The translations under genes and the position numbers were made by a program. Shown here piece after piece: positions 60,881-64,000 of a DNA stretch of 64,000 nt. Source of the DNA: Drechmeria coniospora (Eukaryota; Ascomycota; Sordariomycetes; Hypocreales; Ophiocordycipitaceae); assembly GCF_001625195.1 (NCBI RefSeq), contig NC_054389.1, positions 3,158,520 through 3,222,519 of the forward strand, in the 5' to 3' direction. The notes under the pieces are model-generated. The model had not been told where the DNA came from and ran no database searches. It saw nothing but the letters and a program-made list of their open reading frames with translations. The stretch's first letter is position 1, and each line of letters opens with the position of its first letter.

Positions 60881-61501
60881 TCAGTGCTCATCGTCGACTG
60901 CAATGGTGCCTTCATCCTCAGAATGTCTTTCGTCATCGCCGCCACCAAGGGCATCGCTGCCTGGGCGATGTTTTGATTGTGCGACGCCTTCGTGGTTGGC
61001 ATCACCTTCTGTATTTTCTTTGGCGACAGCATCTGGCAAATGTTAGCGCTTCAACCACGTTATTTTGGGGATGTGCTTCTTATTCCAGGCGAACGTACCA
61101 GCCGCGTCTACCCATTCTCCGTACACGTCGACAGCTGCAGACAGGTCTATGCGGACGCCACCAGTTCAAAATGTCAGCATGATGTACACATCATGGAAGG
61201 GGACAGCAATACTAGTCGAGAGAATTGGGTTTAGATGCCACGAACAGTTAACTGCACACTGAAACTTTTGGCCGCAGATGCGACACTCCAGTTGACCGAC
61301 GCCAGCCTTTCTATCCAGTTTAATTGTGACAGACCTCTCATGGTTGCAAAAGAGGCATGTGAAAATGGTGGGTAATGGGTCGGCCTAGTAAAGGATGAAT
61401 AACAGCACAACAATGGACAGAGCTTCGGTGCGAAATAATGAATTTTATGTACATACCTTTTTCGGTCCTACTGGTTTTCTCGACGACTTACGCTTACCCA
61501 T
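60881..61501 (-). CDS. elf1: Transcription elongation factor Elf1 homolog, four exons
   Basis: Elf1 is a small zinc-binding protein that travels with RNA polymerase II on active chromatin. Exons on the minus strand: 61,457-61,501, 61,246-61,384, 61,099-61,146 and 60,881-61,032; 127 residues. The joined protein starts [15 protein letters not shown], has the four zinc cysteines in CLFCNHE and [10 protein letters not shown], then [22 protein letters not shown], and ends in an acidic Asp/Glu/Gly-rich tail. Introns of 72, 99 and 66 bp have GT-AG ends and split codons that restore the family sequence. The short exons hide it from simple ORF calling. It converges with the UPRT gene, stop to stop 104 bp apart. 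Confidence 0.93.
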
Positions 61502-62704
<1,203 letters not shown>

Positions 62705-64000
62705 ATGACCTCGTCAATTGAGGCTACTTCGTCTACCCCTGGGGGAAAGGCGGACAATCCGCATACAACCCCCATGAAGAGAGTCGATGTTGACGGACAT
62801 AATCTTCCTCCATCTCCTGCACCCTCCAGTCCTCGCAACGGCCGGTGGCGGTATGCCTTGGCAACCGAGTTAGTCTTTACCGAGAGCAAGGATCAATATG
62901 GTGCCTCGAGCATCCCCATCTACCAATCCGCCACGTTCAAGCAGACATCGGCCAGTGGAGGTCAGCAAGATTACGACTACACGCGATCCGGCAACCCGAC
63001 CCGAAGTCACCTCGAGCGCCATCTGGCCAAGATCATGAACACAAACCGAGCGCTTGCCGTCAGCTCTGGTATGGGTGCATTGGATATCATTTCTCGTCTA
63101 CTCCGCCCAGGCGACGAAGTCATCACCGGCAACGACCTCTATGGTGGCACGCATCGTCTCCTCACATACATGGCCACTAATCAGGGAATCGTTGTTCACC
63201 ATGTCAACACTACCGATGCCAGCTCCATTAAACAATGCATTTCGGATAAGACTGCGATGGTTCTCTTAGAGTCCCCAACAAACCCTCTCATTAAGATAGT
63301 GGATATATCCTCAATTTCTCGTATGACACATGAGGCAAACCCCAAAGCGCTTGTAATCGTCGACAATACTATGCTATCCCCTATCCTCTGCAACCCAATC
63401 GACCTCGGCGCGGATATCGTGTACGAGTCAGGCACAAAGTATCTGTCCGGCCACCACGACATCATGGCGGGTGTTATCGCGTTCAATGATACTTCCATTG
63501 GGGACAAGCTCTTCTTCACCATAAACTCGACCGGCTGCGGGCTGTCCCCTAATGACTCCTTCTTGCTCATGAGGGGCGTCAAAACACTGGCGATTCGAAT
63601 GGAGAAGCAGCAGGCCAATGCACAGGCTATTGCAGAGTTTCTCGAGTCGCACGGTTTTCGCGTGCGATACCCTGGCCTAAAGTCTCACCCGCAGTATGAC
63701 TTACACTGGTCCCTAGCTCGTGGTGCTGGCGCTGTTCTCTCATTTGAGACTGGCGATCCCTTGGTCTCAAAGCGTATTGTGGAGGCAGCACGACTCTGGA
63801 CAATTAGTGTTAGCTTTGGGTGCGTCAACAGTCTCATTAGCATGCCCTGCCAGATGAGCCATGCAAGCATCGATGCCAAGACTAGGCGAGAACGTCAGAT
63901 GCCTGAGGACATTATCCGACTCTGCGTCGGCATTGAAGACGTGGACGATCTAATTGAGGACTTATATCGTGCGGTATGTAAAACAACTCGCATCAGCAGC
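62705..64000 (+). CDS. Cystathionine beta-lyase, 3'-partial at the window edge
   Basis: A PLP enzyme that cleaves cystathionine to homocysteine, pyruvate and ammonia in methionine synthesis. The frame is open from ATG 62,705 to the window edge, with a probable intron donor GTATGT at 63,974. Motifs: IPIYQSATF, YTRSGNPTRSHLE (about residue 92), AVSSGMGALD, PGDEVITGNDLYGGTHR, LESPTNPL, VDNTMLSP, the PLP lysine in SGTKYLSGHHD (Lys245), CGLSPNDS and GCVNSLISMPCQMSHAS. It ends near IRLCVGIEDVDDLIEDLYRA, close to the usual C-terminus, so only a short last exon should be missing. The first 45 residues are variable and Pro/Ser-rich. Equivalent genes are metG (Aspergillus) and STR3 (yeast). Cystathionine gamma-lyase is less likely because the SGTKYLSGHHDIMAG form is typical of fungal beta-lyases. 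Confidence 0.92.
   Translation, partial: MTSSIEATSSTPGGKADNPHTTPMKRVDVDGHNLPPSPAPSSPRNGRWRYALATELVFTESKDQYGASSIPIYQSATFKQTSASGGQQDYDYTRSGNPTRSHLERHLAKIMNTNRALAVSSGMGALDIISRLLRPGDEVITGNDLYGGTHRLLTYMATNQGIVVHHVNTTDASSIKQCISDKTAMVLLESPTNPLIKIVDISSISRMTHEANPKALVIVDNTMLSPILCNPIDLGADIVYESGTKYLSGHHDIMAGVIAFNDTSIGDKLFFTINSTGCGLSPNDSFLLMRGVKTLAIRMEKQQANAQAIAEFLESHGFRVRYPGLKSHPQYDLHWSLARGAGAVLSFETGDPLVSKRIVEAARLWTISVSFGCVNSLISMPCQMSHASIDAKTRRERQMPEDIIRLCVGIEDVDDLIEDLYRAVCKTTRISS

Noticed and set aside
60817..61413. Several overlapping short ORFs on both strands
   Set aside because: They are exons or shadows of the four-exon elf1 gene on the minus strand.
62845..63879. Short ORFs on both strands at the right end
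   Set aside because: Shadows of the cystathionine beta-lyase frame, which is open from 62,705 to the window edge.

Overview
This window looks like a piece of a filamentous ascomycete (Pezizomycotina) chromosome. The host genes have short GT-AG introns, near-50% GC and typical fungal proteins, and a Eurotiomycete is my best guess. Roughly 50 kb is nested transposon. Much of that is saturated with TA-rich C-to-T and G-to-A decay of the kind left by repeat-induced point mutation (RIP), while a few LINE copies remain open and nearly identical.

Layout. 1-7,525: a mosaic of plus- and minus-strand fragments of one LINE (non-LTR retrotransposon) family. 7,526-11,230: decayed DNA with a Gypsy remnant, a LINE 3' end and a Copia remnant. 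11,582-12,831: one isolated two-exon host gene on the minus strand. 13,411-21,017: a Gypsy solo LTR (family 2, TSD ATACT) split by a 7.4-kb Gypsy element (family 1, TSD GGAAG). 21,118-30,127: a Russian doll of at least five LINE insertions, most with readable target-site duplications. 30,129-34,477: a minus-strand Copia element cut by a LINE. 34,478-36,805: LINE fragments. 36,806-43,374: a full-length LINE with open ORF1 and ORF2. 43,375-58,246: a Copia fragment, a full Copia element whose 5' LTR is split by a Gypsy element (50,725-57,375), and an inverted Copia LTR. 59,688 to the end: host genes, namely uracil phosphoribosyltransferase (plus), elf1 (minus, convergent) and a cystathionine beta-lyase gene running off the right edge.

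The LINE is the main discovery candidate. ORF1 ends in CCHC knuckles; ORF2 carries an APE-type endonuclease, a YIDD reverse transcriptase, RNase H and a CCHC motif. Three things stand out. (1) Three linkers in ORF1 and ORF2 are hypervariable 9-bp tandem repeats coding collagen-like Gly-Pro-Ser/Asn triplets, and a fourth holds a Gly-Gln dipeptide expansion. (2) ORF2 has no ATG for about its first 1,048 codons and opens 7 nt before the ORF1 stop, so it needs coupled or non-AUG translation. (3) The element inserted three times at the same 9-bp site (TACTGCTAG) of its own 3' UTR, always in the same relative orientation.

All of this comes from reading the sequence; no alignments or database searches were run. 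Intron boundaries rest on consensus splice sites plus fit to remembered family conservation.
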